The translations under genes were made by a program, and so were the position numbers. The notes below the pieces were generated by a model that was given only the letters and a program-made list of their open reading frames with translations, searched no databases and was not told the origin of the DNA. Positions 1 to 11,714 of a stretch of 64,000 bases of DNA are shown piece by piece (position 1 is the first letter of the stretch; the number at the start of each line of letters is the position of its first letter). Source of the stretch: Bedellia somnulentella (Eukaryota; Arthropoda; Insecta; Lepidoptera; Bedelliidae); the NCBI GenBank assembly GCA_963576735.1, contig OY755173.1, positions 5,364,873 through 5,428,872 on the forward strand, in the 5' to 3' direction.

Positions 1-59
1 CACGTTTTCGCACTTATTTTGGCATGACAGACAACAAAGACAAAAAGACCTCGTGCTGA

Positions 60-1523
60 GGAATAGTCTTCAACGAGCTGCGTTGTCCCCTCACCTCCCC
101 GGCCCCCGCCCGTCCTCCCCTCGCAGCCAGTACGTCAGCTACAACCACACATTCACACACTCACCTATGCAACCCGCTTACTTGATTCTTCATTATTCTT
201 GAGCCAGCTGTGCATCCTCAACCCACAAAAAGTTATATCCAGAGCTTTGCAAACAGCAGCTCCCAACAACAAAACTAAACAAAAACCAAAACTACACTCA
301 CCGATGCAACCCGCTACCTTCTTCAAATTCCTTTTCTTCAACAAACTCCGTTGTCCCCTCCCCCCTCTCCCGTCCCCGCCAGCGACCGCCGACCATCCTC
401 CCTGCGATGCCAGTGCATCAGCTACAACCACTAAACTTACCTATGCAACTCGCTACCTCTATTCTAATATGATTATTCTTGAGCGAGCTGCGTTTCTCCG
501 CGGTGTTCGACTACTCCCCTTTCCTATACTAATATTATAATCCCAAAAAGTTGTATCCAGAGCTTAGCAAAAACATAAAAAACACAAAGTCACCGATGCA
601 ATCCGCTGCCTTGATTCTTCCAATTCCTATTCTTCAGCGAGCAGCGTTGTCCCCTCCCCCACTCTTCCGCTCCCGCCCGCGCCCGTTGCCCGTCCCCGCG
701 CAGCCAGTACTTTAGCTGGATGCGCTTGTCCTATACTATTTCTATAATCCCAAAAATATGTATCCATAGCTTGGCAATAACAACTTCACTACCGTGAAAC
801 TAAACGAACACTACTAACTCCCTATTCCTTTTTTTATACGAGCTGCGTTGCATTCTCCCCTTCTCGTCCCCCGTCGCCAGTCCTCCCCGCGCAGCCGCCG
901 GTACGTCAGGTACAACCACACACTCATATATGCAAACCGCTGACTTAATTCTTCAATCTTTAGCGAGCTGCTTTTTTCGCGGCCCCCCGTATACTATTTT
1001 TATAATCCCAAAAACTTGTATCCAGAGCTTCGCAAACAACAAAACTAAAAAAAACGCCTCAGAAACTTACCTATGCAACCCGCTACCCTGATTCTTCTAA
1101 TTCCTATTCTTCAGCGAGCTCTGCTGTCCCCTCCCCTCCCCCACCCCAAACGTGTCCGCCGCCCGTCCTCCCCGCGCAGCCAATACGTCTCCAACCCCTA
1201 TACCAATTTGTATCCAGAGCTTCGCAAACAAAACGAAACAAATGGACACCACTATGCAACCCGTTAACTGGATTCTTCAGCCTATTTCTATACTTGTGTC
1301 AGCTGCATTATCCGGTGCTCGCCTTCCTCCCACCCTATAACTATTTATAAAATCTCAAAAATAAATACACACTCATCTTTGCTAACCGCTGCCTTGGTTC
1401 TTCCAATTCCTATTTTTGAGCGAGCTGCATTTGTCCGCGGTCCTAGACTACTACCCTTCCCTATACTAATATATAATCCCAAAAAGTTGTATCCAGAGCT
1501 TAGCAAAAACTTAAAAAACACAC
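60..1523 (-). repeat. Tandem array derived from the cyclase tail exon
   Basis: Nine recognisable units, anchored by ATGCAACCCGCT or close variants near 166, 305, 441, 595, 929, 1073, 1253, 1378 and 1529. Spacing is mostly 125-180 bp, with two alternating unit types, so the higher-order period is near 290 bp. On the minus strand each unit resembles the 3' end of the last cyclase exon followed by its splice donor. A consensus donor survives at 1522-1527, 1065-1070, 435-440, 296-301 and 159-164. Frames are mostly broken, so I read it as a decayed amplification rather than coding exons, though spliced use of some copies cannot be excluded. Confidence 0.8.
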
Positions 1524-1756
1524 TCACCTATGCAACCCGCTGCCCTGATTCTTCCAATTCCTATTCTTCAGCGAGCTCCGCTGTCCCCTCCCCTCCCCCG
1601 CCCCCGCGCGCGTCCGCCGCCCGTCCTCCCCGCGAAGCCAGTACGTCAGCTGATCGCGCTTGCCCTTCATAGACACGATGCCGCGCTCTTCTAGAATGTA
1701 CCCGCCTAGTTGGTCTAGAAGAGATTTGCAGGCTGCGCTGCAGTGGATTTTTAGAG
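1524..1756 (-). CDS. Gyc76C: Receptor guanylyl cyclase, C-terminal exon
   Basis: Starts after a clear acceptor (cttccag) with two bases completing a proline codon from the previous exon. It encodes the end of the cyclase domain (LKIHCSAACKSLLDQLGGY, then MKGKRDQLTYWLRGED) and a basic, low-complexity tail containing RSSLK. The frame reaches a TGA at 1524-1526 that overlaps a perfect donor (AG then GTGAGT, exon end at 1528). The protein may therefore stop here, or the exon may splice onward to a tail exon outside the window, as the long tails of Gyc76C-type cyclases (recalled, not aligned) would suggest. The tail sequence is reiterated in the adjacent array. Confidence 0.85.
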
Positions 1757-2965
<1,209 letters not shown>

Positions 2966-3207
2966 ACATACATATAATCACGGCTATAAATCCCTAGAAA
3001 GGGGTAACCAGAGCTAAGGAATAAGAAATTCCTCAGCCACTTTTGGAAGGTGCATGGAGAATAGATGGTGAAATAAAGGTTCTTGGTGGTGGGTCTCCAA
3101 CCGCATCGCCCAAAATCCCTTTAAAGCCCCCAATACCGTTAGTCGCCTCTTACGTACACCCACCGGAAGAAATGGGGTATTGCTATTCTAAGCCGACACT
3201 ACACAGC
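2966..3207 (-). repeat. SIR-245 copy
   Basis: Near full-length copy of the dispersed repeat that opens GTGTAGTGTCGGCTTAGAAT and ends in TATGTATG. It lies in the intron upstream of the 3245 donor, close enough (38 bp) that insertion nearly reached the splice site. Confidence 0.85.
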
Positions 3208-3244
3208 GAATGTACCGTACAGCAATATAATGTATGTATCTTAC

Positions 3245-3389
3245 CAGAGTGTATCCCGACCCGCAGAAGCAGGCGCTGGTCGGGGCGGTGTCGCACGCGG
3301 AAGGCGCGCGTGGCGGATAGCAGTGCTAGCGCCATGGACGCCACTTCGCCCGCGTGAGCTATGCCGTTGCGGATTGGCAGCCCGGATAC
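3245..3389 (-). CDS. Gyc76C: Receptor guanylyl cyclase, catalytic exon (VSGLP)
   Basis: 145 bp, acceptor ccaacacag, donor GTAAGA, phase 0 in and phase 1 out. It encodes [20 protein letters not shown], a helical stretch, then [20 protein letters not shown], the central part of the nucleotide cyclase fold. GC content is much higher than in the flanking introns, as for the kinase-domain exon at 15643-15859. No missing residues stand out. Confidence 0.95.
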
Positions 3390-5301
3390 CTGTGTTGGGA
3401 ACAGCTGTTAAGGATATGTGAACCTATGATATGAGCGGGAGAGCGGTGGGCCAAGAATTGGTGAACGACGACTTTACACGAAGTGCTCGATTGAGTGCTC
3501 GGTCAAAGTTATTAGCCTATGTCTGGGCAGAGTATATATAGTATATTAAATTATTGTAACCTTAGCATGTGAATGCAAATATGTATATGTATCTGTCTAA
3601 TCTTCTAACTCCCAATAACATAGATTTCGATGCACTCTTACTTCATTAGGTTAAAGAAAGATTTAAGAAGTAATAATATTTTCTGTCAAATGAAACACTA
3701 TTATAAATACAAATTAATCAAAAAAGAAACTCTAAGATAAATTTGCGTGAAACAAAGATAAAACTTAGCAAAACGTTCACGTATTCGGAAATACAATCAA
3801 ATCAAAATCAAATCTTCATAGTTAATTCATAGTAAAATGGGACCAATTTAAAATTATCAAAATCGCATTACCGTGTCAAAAATGATGGTTGATCATTAAT
3901 AAAAAAACGGCTGAAATCGCTGAAATATAGAACAATCTCTGATTTTCTTTGGCTAAGAAAATATGTACGACATTGATGTTACTAGGAGCTAAATGAGGTA
4001 CAAACGTTATTATCGTCATAATAATTTACGAGTAGATCCTCACGGTCGTATTTTCCCTGCAGCGCGGCCGCAATATATAAAATTGATGGCTTAATAAGAT
4101 GACTAACTTAATTTAGTCTAAACTACTCAAGATTAGCCGGTTTATTACGCTTTAAATGTAAACACATTGTACAGAAAGCGACAGTAAAGGAATAGGGAAA
4201 TTGTCTATTCAATATTTTTATTCATATTAAATTAATAATATTTTACTTAAAATACTATATATTATTAATACTTTAGAAGAATTGAGTAACGACACTTGGA
4301 CTTTTACACAAGTTTTGTTTTTAATTCATATTTTATGGTTTTAATATGTATTTCACTTCAAAGCTATTGGCCAAACAAACTTTGAACCTTATGTTTGCAA
4401 TTTTGTAAGTAGTTAGGTACAGATACTTGTGTATTCGTTCGTATGTTAGATGCTGGCTTTAATCCTTGACGAACCAAGATTGTCACGATCTTTACATACA
4501 CTTATACCTAATTCATTAACCTTTAAAGAGAATATGTATACTTCACATGATAGTGAGTATTCTTAACTGTCGTACTTGTCTCAAATAATTTATTAATGGT
4601 ATTTGTAAACAATTCGGTCAAAGGCCACTAAAGAAAAATTGAATTGAATAAAACAAAGTTAGGTACTATACCCGTTTCATCATAAAAATACCAGTGCAAC
4701 TCGTGAAGTCAGTTTCGATTGCAATCTCACACATCTTATTTACTTAGATATCCTCACGCCCTGCATTGTCATTCGAGTATTGGTAGACTGAGCTGAGACT
4801 AATCGATAACTACTTTGTACGATCCTGGTAAAATTTTCATTCGTTATTATAAAGCAGAAACCTTTATGTTATAGTTGTAGAATTTGGGGATTGCAGAAGA
4901 TATTATTAAATTGAGCAAAGAAATCTATTCGTATCACTATTAAAATAGCTAACATTAATTTCAAATTTAATTAAATTTAAAATAATAAAAATCATATTCC
5001 AAATTAAGATGCTTCCAGCGTCCTTGGTACCCCTTCCCCGAGAAGAGGAGCTGGAAGATGTTTTTAGATTTTAAGTTTTTAGGTTTCTATTTTTATTATG
5101 TACATTTGTGTTATTTTTTAATTTATCTATGTTTCTTTTTGTATCTGATGTATATGACTAGGTAATTTTTAACTGTAAATATTTTTGAAGTAATAGTCAA
5201 GATATAGTAAAAAATTAAAGATTATTTTAAGTTTATTATCTTATAAGACTAGACTTAGATATATTTTTGGTAAAACCTAATGTGAAACAAAATTGACTTA
5301 C
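3390..5301 (-). other. Long AT-rich intron
   Basis: 1.9 kb without a gene. A short stretch near 4785-4830 (gtagactgag ... tttgtacgatcctgg) matches the reverse complement of RTE-like LINE 3' ends seen elsewhere in the window. A GC-rich patch at 5025-5055 has no assignment. Confidence 0.6.
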
Positions 5302-5400
5302 CACCATATAAGCGTCGCCAATAGTTTCTACTTTGTACACATCGAAGTTTTCCAGGATGGAATCAAAACATGTGTAGAGATCATTTAGAAAGTCCACTAC
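5302..5400 (-). CDS. Gyc76C: Receptor guanylyl cyclase, catalytic exon (VETIGD)
   Basis: 99 bp (33 codons), acceptor tttgcag, donor GTAAGT, phase 0 at both ends. It encodes [20 protein letters not shown] then [13 protein letters not shown]. The Glu of VETIGD is the guanine-recognising residue and the Asp of GDAYM is the second metal-binding aspartate of the cyclase. Joined to either copy of the upstream duplicated exon it restores the canonical order (metal Asp, then Glu, then metal Asp). Confidence 0.96.
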
Positions 5401-5763
5401 CTGCAAATGAAACCAACTTTAAACTGATGAAACTGGGGAGTTGATTTTAATGAATGATTATTACAACGTTAATAATTTCTCCAGTATTCTTATAGTAACA
5501 TAATTTCGGAAGGCTTGACGGTTCTGGAGTGACGGCCACGTACCGGACGACACAACGTGGTCAGCAAGCAGCAGCAGTAAAGGTCAGCCAAGAAGTAAGT
5601 ACATTGCATATATCATTAGAAAAAAGCACCTCACAACTAACTTAAAACAAAAAAATAATTAATCAATAAAATTAAAGAAAAATATTTAAAAAAGTCAATT
5701 AAACAAACCGCTCCGAGACATATCCGACCCAAAGGTCCCCATTACGCTGGCAGCGTTACCCCG
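5401..5763 (-). other. Intron with decayed LINE 3' flank
   Basis: AT-rich, with a GC-richer block at 5510-5600 (CAG-rich). The LINE reading frame ends abruptly near 5766; 5700-5763 does not continue the usual RTE C terminus, suggesting 3' truncation or deletion. Confidence 0.5.
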
Positions 5764-7657
5764 CTAAATAGTCCAGGTTTCTGACGCGTAAAGCAATATG
5801 CTCAGAACGCAGGTCTGGTAAACAAGAACTTTGGTGTACGTGGTGAGTTCACAGTTCCTCCATACGCGTGCAAAAAGCTTCCCGAATGTTGTTGATGCCC
5901 TGCCAATCCGAGTATCTATCTCTTTGTCGCTGGACAGAGATTGCGTTGTTGTAGAGTCGAGATAGCAGAAATGCTCCACCACATCAAGTGCAGCACCGTC
6001 GAGTGTAATGTGAGGAGCTTGATTCACGCCTTGCGCCATGACCACGGTCTTTCTGGTGTTCACGCTCATGGAGAACAAGCGACAAGCGTGACTAAATCGC
6101 GTCACCAGCTCCTGGAGTTCGCTTTCAGAGTTTGCGACTAGTGCAGCATTATCTGCATACAAAAGTTCCCTGGCGATTAAATCCAAACGCTTGTTTTTGG
6201 ATCGAAGAACGCTAATGTTTTCCATCCTTTCTAGTATGCATATGTACTCCGACATCACAATCTTCGAACGTAGTCAGAAGTAGTGCCGAGAAGAAGATAC
6301 CAAAAAGCGTAGGCGCTAGCATACAGCCCTGTCTTACGCCGCGGTTTACACCAAAGGACGCTGATCTCTCGCCATCAAAGATTACTGAGCCGTTCTTATT
6401 ATCATGGAAGGACCTGATGAGTTATAGAAGTTTCAGAGGGCATCCTATTCTGGTCAATACTTCATATAGTCCTTCTCGGCTGAAGGTGTCAAATGCCTTA
6501 TTAAAATCCACGAAGGCCATATACAGTGGCACACGATGTTCGCGGCATTTCTCTTGAAGTCGCCGAAGAGTAAATATCATATCATTGGTCGAACGGCCAG
6601 CTCGGAACCCACACTGAGATTCCGGGTAAATCCGAACGGCTAAAGTGTCTAATCTTTCAAGAACAACTTTTGCAAATGCCTTTCCCGCGATAACCAATAA
6701 AGATATGCCCCTGTAGTTATTACAATCGCCTCTGTCTCCTTTGCCTTTATACAAGGTAATGATATTGGCGTCCCTCATATCCTGAGGAATGGCCCCCTCA
6801 TCCCAACAAAGAAGTAAGAGTTGGTACGGGAGAGAAGAGACGCAGCCAAGCTTCATCAGTTCAGCTGGTAAGTTATTAGAACCAGTACTTATACCCAGTT
6901 TCAGACTCTGGAGAGCTTTAATGAATTCGTCAGCTGTAGGGGGGTCATCGAGCTCAGTCAACACGCATTTAGGACTAAAGTTAGCCAGAGCTTCAGGGTG
7001 TATGGGAACTTCTTGGGAGTACAATTTTGAGTAATGTTGTGCCCATCTATCAAGTTCCACGGTTTTGTCTGTAATCGGGTTTCCATCTTGGTCTTTTATT
7101 GCGGCACGCTTACGTTTAGTCGGACCAATTGCGGTGTTTATTGCCTGAAACATTCCCCTGAAGTCACCCACATCCCGGCACTGTTGTATGGACTGGCAGA
7201 GTTTTACCCAGTACTCATTAGCGCAGCTACGACTGGTGCGTTGTACGTCTGCTTTAGCTGCCTTGTATGCAGATTGTTTGACAGGGTCTCTGTGATTGTT
7301 CAGGAGATCTATGTGTGCTGTTCGTTTCTGTTCTATCAACGGTAATAGAAGGTGTTCATACTCTGCATACCAGTCACTGGTGATCTTTCCCTTCTTGCCG
7401 AACACTTGTTCGGAAGCCTGCGTTATTTCCTTCTTTATCAGCAGCCACATCTCTTCAACACTCATGGATGCTTCCAGAGTTCCTCTGCTAAGCTTATGCT
7501 CAATTATGGCTTTAAACTGTAGCTGTAAGTCTCTGTCGAGCATGGTTGCGGTGTTTAGCACAACCTTTCGATGTGGTTTCTTAGCAGAGTGGATTTTCTT
7601 CGGGATAATGACGTGATTTAGCCATAACCAATGAGTGATCAGTATTGCAGTTAGCAC
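5764..7657 (-). pseudogene. RTE-like reverse transcriptase, dead
   Basis: Codes on the minus strand for an RT with FRAGRSTNDMIFTLRRLQEK, a palm motif FVDFNKAFDT, the GVRQGCMLAPTLFG motif (about 6340) and the thumb. Reading is open from 7657 to 6422, broken there, then open again below 6258. The catalytic box, normally [YF]ADD, reads LLYADNAALVA: the second aspartate is replaced by Asn, so polymerase activity should be lost. No intact protein can be made. Confidence 0.85.
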
Positions 7658-8881
7658 TGTGATAGGTAAGGGTATTTAGAATGTCCGGTAGGTCCTTCCT
7701 CCTGGTGATGGTGAAATCAATCTGACGCCAGTGACCTGAGCGCGGATGTTGCCAAGATACTTTGTGGATGGGTTTGCACTTGAAGTATGTATTCGTCACA
7801 CAGAGAGATAGAGATGCGCAGAGTTCTAACAAGCGTTATCCATTGTCGTTAATCTTGCCGATACCATGATCCCCGATGCAATCCGGCCAGTCTTCAGATT
7901 TGCTTCCTATTCTTGCATTAAAATGGGCTATTTGACAATGCGAAAGATAAAGTGTCAATTGCTGTCATCAGTATAAATTAAGAGTTTAAAAATGGTTATT
8001 TATTAACGTAAGTTGAAAATCATATTTGATTTCTTTTAAAATCCATAAATAAAAATGCAAATTTTTAAACGTTTGTCACGTGACACAAAACGTTCTTGAA
8101 TGGTCGAGTTTATGATGACGTCACATGCCTGTAAAGAAACCTCGTGGCTCGTTTGTTGCCACAGAGCAAATACAGGCAAGTGACGTCACTGACCCGTTTG
8201 CAGCGCCATATTGTCAAAATAGTGTTTTGACGCGCTATTTGAATATTCAATTTTTAATTTGACATTTTTCAGCAAATGTGCACCAAATTTAAAAAATATA
8301 ACTTTTACTGGGTTCCTTAAACTCTACTACATCATATAAAATGGATTTTAAAAACCTGTCAAATAGCCCATCGTCAAGTAATAAAAGTTTGTCCGAAGAT
8401 CGAACGCCCTCCAGGCACCGGCGTAAATCCTCGTAAAAGTGGTCTTTACGTCAGCAGTGGCTTTAAGTGTTGGTGCATAAGCTAATACAAGGGTAATAGG
8501 ACCTGAGAATGACATTAGCCTTAGTGCCATTATGCGTTCAGACAGACAAAAAGGCGATTCGATACATCGCAACAAGCTGTTGCGAACGGCAAATCCAACA
8601 CCGTGCTCGCGTCTGTCTCCATGATCTTTTCCTTTCCAAAAGAAGGTGTAATTATCTTCGCGGATGCTGCCCTCGTCTAAAAGACAGGTTTCCTGTAGTG
8701 CGGCTATGTCAATACGAAGGCGGAGAATTTCTCTATCTATGATGGTTGTCTTTCTTAATTCTGGTACGCCGTCGTTGGTTGTTGTATTGTCGGTTCCAAA
8801 AAGCATAGTTCTCACATTCCATGTTGCTAATCTTGTGACAGATAAGATGTTGTTTTGTTTGTTGGAGTGTGTTCGCGCCAA
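7581..8881 (-). pseudogene. RTE-like endonuclease, split by a MITE
   Basis: Two separated pieces of an apurinic-type endonuclease. The N-terminal part (8881 to about 8372) begins MARTHSNKQ and contains TWNVRTML, ALQETCL and GVGFAVRNS. The C-terminal part (about 7922 to 7581) contains FNARIGSKSEDWPDCIGDHG, an in-frame stop after NDNG, then NTYFKCK and HPRSGHWRQID. The pieces join in frame if the intervening 7925-8369 element and one AT are taken away, so the insertion postdates the LINE. Confidence 0.85.
7925..8369. mobile_element. MITE with 13-bp inverted ends and central hairpin
   Basis: Ends are perfect inverted repeats GGGCTATTTGACA (7925-7937 and 8357-8369), flanked on both sides by AT, a candidate 2-bp target duplication. 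No coding capacity in 445 bp. Near its middle 8116-8133 and 8171-8188 form an 18-bp inverted repeat (one mismatch) whose outer half is the palindrome TGACGTCA. It interrupts the LINE endonuclease at the DFNAR codons, which fixes both borders. Superfamily not assigned. Confidence 0.85.
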
Positions 8882-8930
8882 ACATGTACTCGCGGCTTTG
8901 GCATATTCTATTTAGTCTGAGATTGACAGA

Positions 8931-9631
8931 TCGATTGACAGTTAGATAGATAAAAAAAAAATGACTTGACTTGACCTTTGATTTTTGAATTGAATTGTTG
9001 CATTGTAAAATTGTTATTAATTTTGTATAAATTTCGAGTATTGGGATACTAATAGAAAGCAGCATATTTTGATTGTTTATATTGTGAATCGGCGTAATTG
9101 TGGACATATAAAAGTGATATCGTCCGTGTGAGTGAACCTTGATACCATTGGGTGCGGTCACCGGTGCACGCGGTTGAAGCAGGAATACGTAGAAGACGAA
9201 AGAAAGTAAGAAAGAAATAAAAGGACACGATATCCTTTGGACAGGGAATCGTATTGTTGATCAAAGATTGAATGCATTGATGCATGATATCTCAACAAAA
9301 TATTGAACAATAACACCACTTGGAAGGAAAAAGCAAAGGACGGAGCATCACCCCAGGATACCACGAGTAAGTGGAAAGTGTTATTTAAAACTCACCTTAT
9401 TTTAATTACAATGTTCTACATGAACATTGTTGGTAGCAGAGCAGAAATACAGAACAGAGTGTTTGTTGTTATTTGTTTTGCCAGGTGCATTAGATGCTCA
9501 TCCTGTTTCAGACACTATGACATGCCTGCTGCTCCACACACCCATAGAAGCGCAGAATGAGGGGTGGACCAGTACCTTATTGGCTGGGGGCTGCCCAGTT
9601 AAGGCAGGCGGTAACTAGTTAGTTAGTCGCG
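8931..9631. other. Intron, no gene recognised
   Basis: AT-rich up to about 9100, then mixed sequence with a GAAAG-rich purine tract near 9190-9220. Short open frames on both strands show no known domain. Confidence 0.4.
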
Positions 9632-10215
9632 ATGGACTATCCTACCGTCAGGAGTCACCTTTGGCGCCCGCGCACACACCCAATTAGCGCAAAGCTTATA
9701 ACCGGTAACTGCGACTCCCCGTGTTGTTATTTGCACCTTTTCATGTACAAGGTGAGTTGCCTCTCCACAGGCGCTGCATGCCTGGGACGCAGTTTAGAAA
9801 ACACGAACTTGCCCAGCATCCGTGTTCCCCTCTTGACCTCTTCGACAATACCCCCAGGAACGATGAGTCATTACGTGAGGAGCCGAGTCGGTTACAGAGG
9901 TTACCGACTTGTTCAGGTTGAACCCTATTGTCGCCTACGGTACCCCAGATCCGTTGCCTCCTCCGCTGACATACACCGTACCGAATCCCATCTTCTCCGC
10001 TGTAGTCATCGTTGAGGTCTTCACCCGTAACCCTGGGCAGGGAGCCGCGATATACCCCGCGGAACTGGGTCCCTGTCTGAACTCAGCCACCGCCTCGCTC
10101 CGGCCTACTGAAGCGAGAGGTGCCCAGCCCCTGCGACGCAGACACGCCAGTCAGGAACTACTCCAGTGGAAAACAAGGAAGGTGACTCCATACCCCCTGG
10201 AGTCGTGGGCATAGG
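9632..10215 (+). other. GC-rich block of unknown origin
   Basis: About 580 bp with base composition unlike the AT-rich surroundings. Overlapping open frames of roughly 65-130 codons are present in all three plus-strand frames, the pattern of GC-rich non-coding or decayed coding DNA rather than of one gene. No domain recognised. It may be the 5' region of a LINE, judging only from composition. Confidence 0.35.
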
Positions 10216-10319
10216 CATAGGGATAGTAAATAAGGTATTTGATGATGTCTGTGAGCTGATTGTTAGCTGACTAGATTCTGGGTCCTGAGGTGGTTAGTTT
10301 AAATCCCGTAATAATTTCT

Positions 10320-10425
10320 TTTTAAAGGTGTGCTCTCAGCAGACATGGTGGTGAATCAGACGATGTCGATGAAGTAGATGGTCACTGAGTCGTTAATGTC
10401 AGACAGAATTTCCTCTATAGTGCCT
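10320..10425 (-). pseudogene. Decayed third copy of the cyclase metal-site exon
   Basis: Aligns to both ends of the exons at 10466 and 10658 but lacks 46 bp in the middle, so it is frameshifted. It carries an in-frame TGA where the others read the Gly of DIVGFT, and its donor is ruined (TTTAAA in place of CAG then GT). It cannot contribute to an active enzyme. Confidence 0.9.
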
Positions 10426-10465
10426 CTGATAAGTGTCAAAATAATATAAAATGAAGTAATGATAC

Positions 10466-10617
10466 CTGCAAAGGCGTGCTCTCATCAGACATGGCGGTGA
10501 ATCCGACGATGTCGCTGAAGTAGATGGTGACCGAGTCGTAACTCTTGGGCAGGACGCGGCGACCTCTCTTCAATTGGTCTGCTACCGGCGCAGGGAGCAT
10601 TTCTTCTAGTAGTATCT
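10466..10617 (-). CDS. Gyc76C: Receptor guanylyl cyclase, duplicated catalytic exon, copy b
   Basis: 152 bp, same length and phases as copy a (enters with two bases, leaves in phase 0). Encodes [17 protein letters not shown], then [19 protein letters not shown] and DESTPLQ; the Asp of YFSD is the first metal ligand. Against copy a it shows Ala to Ile at the first full codon, Glu to Lys before SYDSV, and Ala to Asp after TAMS. Acceptor actaattag is weaker than that of copy a; donor CAG-GTATCA is identical. Including both copies in one mRNA would shift the frame, so they could only be used alternatively. Confidence 0.85.
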
Positions 10618-10657
10618 CTAATTAGTATCAAAATATTATAAAATGAGGTACTGATAC

Positions 10658-10809
10658 CTGTAAAGGCGTGCTCTCAGCGGACATTGCAGTGAAACCGACG
10701 ATGTCGCTGAAGTAGATGGTGACCGAGTCGTAACTCTCGGGCAGGACGCGGCGACCTCTCTTCAATTGGTCTGCTACCGGCGCAGGGAGCATTTCTTCTA
10801 GTAGTGCCT
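10658..10809 (-). CDS. Gyc76C: Receptor guanylyl cyclase, duplicated catalytic exon, copy a
   Basis: 152 bp after acceptor aatcaccag, donor GTATCA. The two leading bases complete the Glu codon begun at the end of the upstream exon ([12 protein letters not shown]). Contains the linker into the cyclase domain, [19 protein letters not shown] with the metal-binding Asp, and runs in phase 0 into VVDFLND. Repeat period between copies is 192 bp. Its residues match the recalled family consensus (ALL, PES, AES) slightly better than copy b, so I take it as the ancestral copy. Confidence 0.93.
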
Positions 10810-11042
10810 CTGGTGATTATTGAAATAATATTGGCATAGTAAGAAAACTTTGGTTGTGTATTGATGTAATGAAGTTGAATTTTCTCGCTATAGCTAGTCT
10901 CAGGGAAGAGGTCAAAACTCTTCTGCACATAGGAGTTGTCACTATAGTAGAAGAGGACAAAATTAGCCAAAAATCTGTAGCAAATCAAAAAGTTTATTTT
11001 TTTATGTATCGCCCAACTGCATCCAATATAGTTCATAATTAC

Positions 11043-11155
11043 CTGTCTTTTTCTTCTCCTCCTGTAGTTGGTCAGTTCTTTCATCTACTAACACTTCTAA
11101 ATTGTTTGCGTATTTCTCCATCATAGCAATCATGTTGTCGAATATATTTGGTTTC
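11043..11155 (-). CDS. Gyc76C: Receptor guanylyl cyclase, dimerisation coiled-coil exon
   Basis: 113 bp, acceptor tatttcag, donor GTAATT. Encodes KPNIFDNMIAMMEKYANNLE then VLVDERTDQLQEEKKKT, the conserved signalling helix between kinase-homology and cyclase domains that pairs two receptor chains. One base in and one base out, matching both neighbours. Confidence 0.95.
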
Positions 11156-11222
11156 CTGAAATACAATTCAAAACCAGATATGATTTATTCTTGTCCAATT
11201 TATGATTTATTTTGTCTTGTGC

Positions 11223-11468
11223 GCTGTGTAGTGTTGGCTAAGAATAGCACTACCCCATTTCTCCCGGTGGGTGTACGTAAGAGACGACTAACGGTATTGG
11301 GGCTTTTGAGGGATTTTTGGGCGATGCGGTTGGTGACCCATCACCAACAACCTTTATTTCACCATCTTTTCCCCACGTAACTTCCAAAAGTGGCTAAGGA
11401 ATTTCTAATTCCTTAGCTCTGGCTACCCCTTTTAGGGAATTATAGCCGTGACTATATGTATGTATGTC
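11223..11468 (+). repeat. SIR-245 copy
   Basis: Near full-length, from GCTGTGTAGTGTTGG to the terminal TATGTATGT; lies in the intron between two cyclase exons, opposite in strand to the host gene. Confidence 0.85.
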
Positions 11469-11554
11469 TTGTCCAATGAAATTAATTTTCATTTCCACTT
11501 AGATTTTGTGTTAGTTGATAAAATAATTTTAACGTTATTATAAATTTAACTTAC

Positions 11555-11689
11555 ATTCCCTTTCTCAGAGGACGTAGTTTGGTTCTAATTGTTTTGAACT
11601 CAGGTCTGGCAAATGGGTCCTCTTGCCAACATTCCACGCAGCATTCGCGAACACAATCGAATCTTCCAGCCAAGGGTTCTAAAGGAGGC
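11555..11689 (-). CDS. Gyc76C: Receptor guanylyl cyclase, kinase-homology C-lobe exon
   Basis: 135 bp, acceptor aatttacag, donor GTAAGT. Encodes PPLEPLAGRFDCVRECCVEC, then WQEDPFARPEFKTIRTKL and RPLRKGM. WQEDP...RP is the usual C-lobe signature of kinases and pseudokinases, here just before the dimerisation helix. Enters with one base (completing Arg) and leaves with two (completing Met). Confidence 0.95.
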
Positions 11690-11714
11690 CTGTAAATTTT
11701 GATTAATTTAGAAG

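Larger units (their letters stand above)
5700..8930 (-). mobile_element. RTE-like LINE, degenerate, carrying a MITE
   Basis: Minus-strand non-LTR retrotransposon reading endonuclease (8881 down) then reverse transcriptase (7657 to about 5766). It is broken by frameshifts and by a 445-bp DNA element at 7925-8369. The endonuclease opening (TRLATWNVRTML, later DFNARIG, HPRSGHWRQID and NTDHSLV) and the RT motifs fit the RTE clade. The 3' end is missing the usual C-terminal segment. Confidence 0.85.

Noticed and set aside
165..1340. Open frames on both strands in the left-hand array
   Set aside because: Arise from repeated exon-tail units; lengths and frames change unit by unit with no conserved protein.
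60..1523. CRISPR-like array
   Set aside because: Units are diverged, long and derived from an adjacent exon in a eukaryotic gene; no uniform repeats or spacers.
3043..3421. Plus-strand open frames over the cyclase exon at 3245-3389
   Set aside because: Shadows of a GC-rich minus-strand exon and of a SIR-245 copy; no start context or domain.
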